Assembly (NCBI RefSeq): GCF_029537395.1
Contig: NZ_CP120677.1
Coordinates: forward strand, 682,001 to 746,000
DNA from: Tissierella sp. Yu-01
GTDB lineage: Bacteria > Bacillota > Clostridia > Tissierellales > Tissierellaceae
Length of the DNA: 64,000 bases
Direction of reading: 5' to 3'
Shown here: positions 62,666-64,000 of the stretch, one piece after another
Position numbering within the stretch: position 1 is the first letter of the stretch
Layout of the letters: every line of letters starts with the position of its first letter
The notes under the pieces: generated by a model
The model's input: the letters and a program-made list of their open reading frames with translations, nothing else
What the model was told of the DNA's origin: nothing
The model's database searches: none
Translations under genes and position numbers: made by a program

Positions 62666-63412
62666 ATGGAGTATAAAGTTGCTGTTGAAGTTTACGAAGG
62701 GCCACTAGAACTGTTATTAAGCCTTATTCATAAACATGAAATCGATATATATGATATTCCAATAAATATTATTACTGAGCAGTTCTTGGACTATATTGAT
62801 AATATGGGAGAACTAAATTTAGAAGTTACTAGTGAATTTCTTGTAATGGCTGCAACCCTGGTTGAAATTAAATCGAAAATGTTATTACCAAAGGAAAAGA
62901 TAATAGAAGATGGAATAGAGATAGAAGTTGATCCACGTGATGAATTGGTCCAGAGGCTTATTGAGTATAAAGCATATAAAGGCGTTGCTGAAAAGCTTAA
63001 GGAATCAGAATCAATTGAGTCAAAAGTTTACTATAAGCCAAGGGAAGATTTAACTGAATTTGATGACCCAATAGAAGAGTTAGGAAATTTAGATTTAGAA
63101 AAATTACTTAAAACGATAAACTCATTACTAAAAAGAAGAATCAAAGAGAGTAATTTAATTGATGTTGAAGAATTACATAGGGAAGAATTCACTCTAGATG
63201 GATGTATATATAACTTAAAGTCTAAACTAGCAGTAAAAAAGAGAATATTATTTTCTGATTTATTATCTGTAAGAACAACTAGAGAAGAAATTATTACATA
63301 TTTCTTATCTGTACTTGAGCTTGTAAAGACTAAAACTATTTGTGTTGATCAAAATAAAAGCTTTAGTGATCTTATTATTATGAAAAGAATGGATGAGGAA
63401 TTATATGGATAA
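62666..63412 (+). CDS. scpA: Segregation and condensation protein A
   Basis: A 248-residue kleisin subunit of the SMC condensin complex. The N-terminus YEGPLELLLSLIHKHEIDIY binds SMC neck. EFLVMAATLVEIKSKMLLP near 63 is canonical. The C-terminal winged helix includes REEIITYFLSVLELVKTKTI. The ATG at 62666 is correctly spaced from TGGAG. It overlaps scpB by eight bases. Confidence 0.94.
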   Translation: MEYKVAVEVYEGPLELLLSLIHKHEIDIYDIPINIITEQFLDYIDNMGELNLEVTSEFLVMAATLVEIKSKMLLPKEKIIEDGIEIEVDPRDELVQRLIEYKAYKGVAEKLKESESIESKVYYKPREDLTEFDDPIEELGNLDLEKLLKTINSLLKRRIKESNLIDVEELHREEFTLDGCIYNLKSKLAVKKRILFSDLLSVRTTREEIITYFLSVLELVKTKTICVDQNKSFSDLIIMKRMDEELYG

Positions 63413-63947
63413 GAAAGAGATTAAATCCATAGTAGAAGGATTACTTTTTGCATGGGGGGACCCTTTAGATATTAAAGATATATCAAACGTTTTACAAATT
63501 AATGAAAAAGAATTATCTACTATTATGAAAGAAATAATTGATGATTTTGACTATAATAGAAGAGGTCTTAGAATTATTAAATTTAATAATTTTTATCAAA
63601 TAGGAACAAGACCAGAGCATTATGAATGGATTAAAAAACTAAATAATAAAAAGAATACAAAAAATCTATCCAATGCTTCTTTAGAAACTTTATCAATAAT
63701 TGCATATAAGCAACCGATTATTAAATCTGATATAGAGGTAATTAGAGGTGTTAGAAGTGATAGGGCTATAGAAACTCTTATTGATAAACGTTTAGTAAAA
63801 GAAGTTGGTAGATTAGATAGGACAGGCAGACCCATACTATATGGAACTACAGAGGATTTTCTAAAGTATTTTGGTTTAGAGTCCTTAGATGATTTACCTC
63901 CAATTGAAGAATTTCAGATAGAATCAACTGATGATGATTCTCAATAG
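63405..63947 (+). CDS. scpB: Segregation and condensation protein B
   Basis: A 180-residue ScpB with two winged-helix domains that dimerises on ScpA. IKSIVEGLLFAWGDPLDIKD, LSNASLETLSIIAYKQPIIK and DRTGRPILYGTTEDFLKYFG are family hallmarks. The ATG at 63405 follows GATGAGGA within the end of scpA, giving the usual start. A terminator follows. Confidence 0.94.
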   Translation: MDKKEIKSIVEGLLFAWGDPLDIKDISNVLQINEKELSTIMKEIIDDFDYNRRGLRIIKFNNFYQIGTRPEHYEWIKKLNNKKNTKNLSNASLETLSIIAYKQPIIKSDIEVIRGVRSDRAIETLIDKRLVKEVGRLDRTGRPILYGTTEDFLKYFGLESLDDLPPIEEFQIESTDDDSQ

Positions 63948-63982
63948 AAATAATACATTTTAGTATTATTTCTATTTTTTTT
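63944..63982 (+). terminator. Terminator after scpB
   Basis: ATAGAAATAATAC and GTATTATTTCTAT around ATTTTA, followed by eight T. The 5' arm includes the stop codon. The last bases (ATAAGAGG) may be the RBS of the next gene. Confidence 0.9.
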
Positions 63983-64000
63983 GTAATTATATATAAGAGG

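Noticed and set aside
1-64000. CRISPR array, tRNA/rRNA genes, prophage or insertion sequences
   Set aside because: No regularly spaced repeats, cloverleaf genes, integrases or transposases were seen in the window.

Overview
The window is an AT-rich chromosomal segment of an endospore-forming anaerobic Firmicute, most likely class Clostridia or Tissierellia. This is inferred from the sporulation set (sigK, spoIIIAA-AH, spoIVB, spo0A, spoIIM, a YhcN-type lipoprotein), from two ornithine-racemase-type genes typical of Stickland amino-acid fermenters, and from gene orders shared with Clostridia. No rRNA, tRNA, CRISPR array, prophage or insertion sequence was seen. Nearly all genes lie on the + strand. 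Exceptions are a beta-propeller-like gene near 11-12 kb and the YhcN lipoprotein near 29 kb.

Layout. 0-3 kb: tail of an unknown gene, two tandem ornithine racemase paralogues and a nitroreductase. 3-9 kb: rarA, then an Asn-specific T-box leader controlling asnS and apparently leuS, then a DegV protein. 9.7-12.9 kb: an L-threonine dehydrogenase, a DUF3343 protein and a divergent pair of unrecognised genes. 13-16 kb: Fe-S assembly (iscR-iscS-iscU) and an AI-2E-type permease. 16-28 kb: alaS-ireB-(aldo/keto reductase)-ruvX-DUF1292-fur-rnj, then queT, a TrmR-like methyltransferase, a U32 hydroxylase, udk, a class B penicillin-binding protein and sigK. 30-42.7 kb: a complete type IV pilus operon (pilB, pilT, pilC, pilA, pilD, pilM, pilN, pilO, an SLH-domain protein, three minor prepilins and a PilX-like protein). 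42.7-50 kb: aroK, efp, an acidic CD1247-like protein, spoIIIAA-AH and an Asp23 protein. 50-58 kb: nusB, xseA, xseB, ispA, tlyA, recN, spoIVB, spo0A. 58-64 kb: an ADP-ribose pyrophosphatase, spoIIM, a pyrimidine-nucleoside phosphorylase, a DacF-type carboxypeptidase, an M50 protease, scpA and scpB.

The most notable region is the pilus operon. Its upstream region carries a sigma-H-like promoter with an overlapping Spo0A box (TGTCGAA), in almost the same arrangement as the promoter in front of spo0A. This suggests that piliation is tied to the stationary-phase/sporulation switch. The operon also encodes two unusual envelope proteins: a PilO with an appended lectin-like region and a LysM domain, and a secreted protein with an 86-residue tandem repeat plus SLH modules. 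Together they look like a cell-wall/S-layer anchoring module for a Gram-positive pilus.

The second notable item is a structured intergenic element present twice (before the asnS T-box and before recN), with compensatory base changes in two stems. Other regulatory structures are Shine-Dalgarno-masking hairpins before the PBP, sigK and spoIIM genes, and a mutually exclusive hairpin arrangement before the M50 protease.
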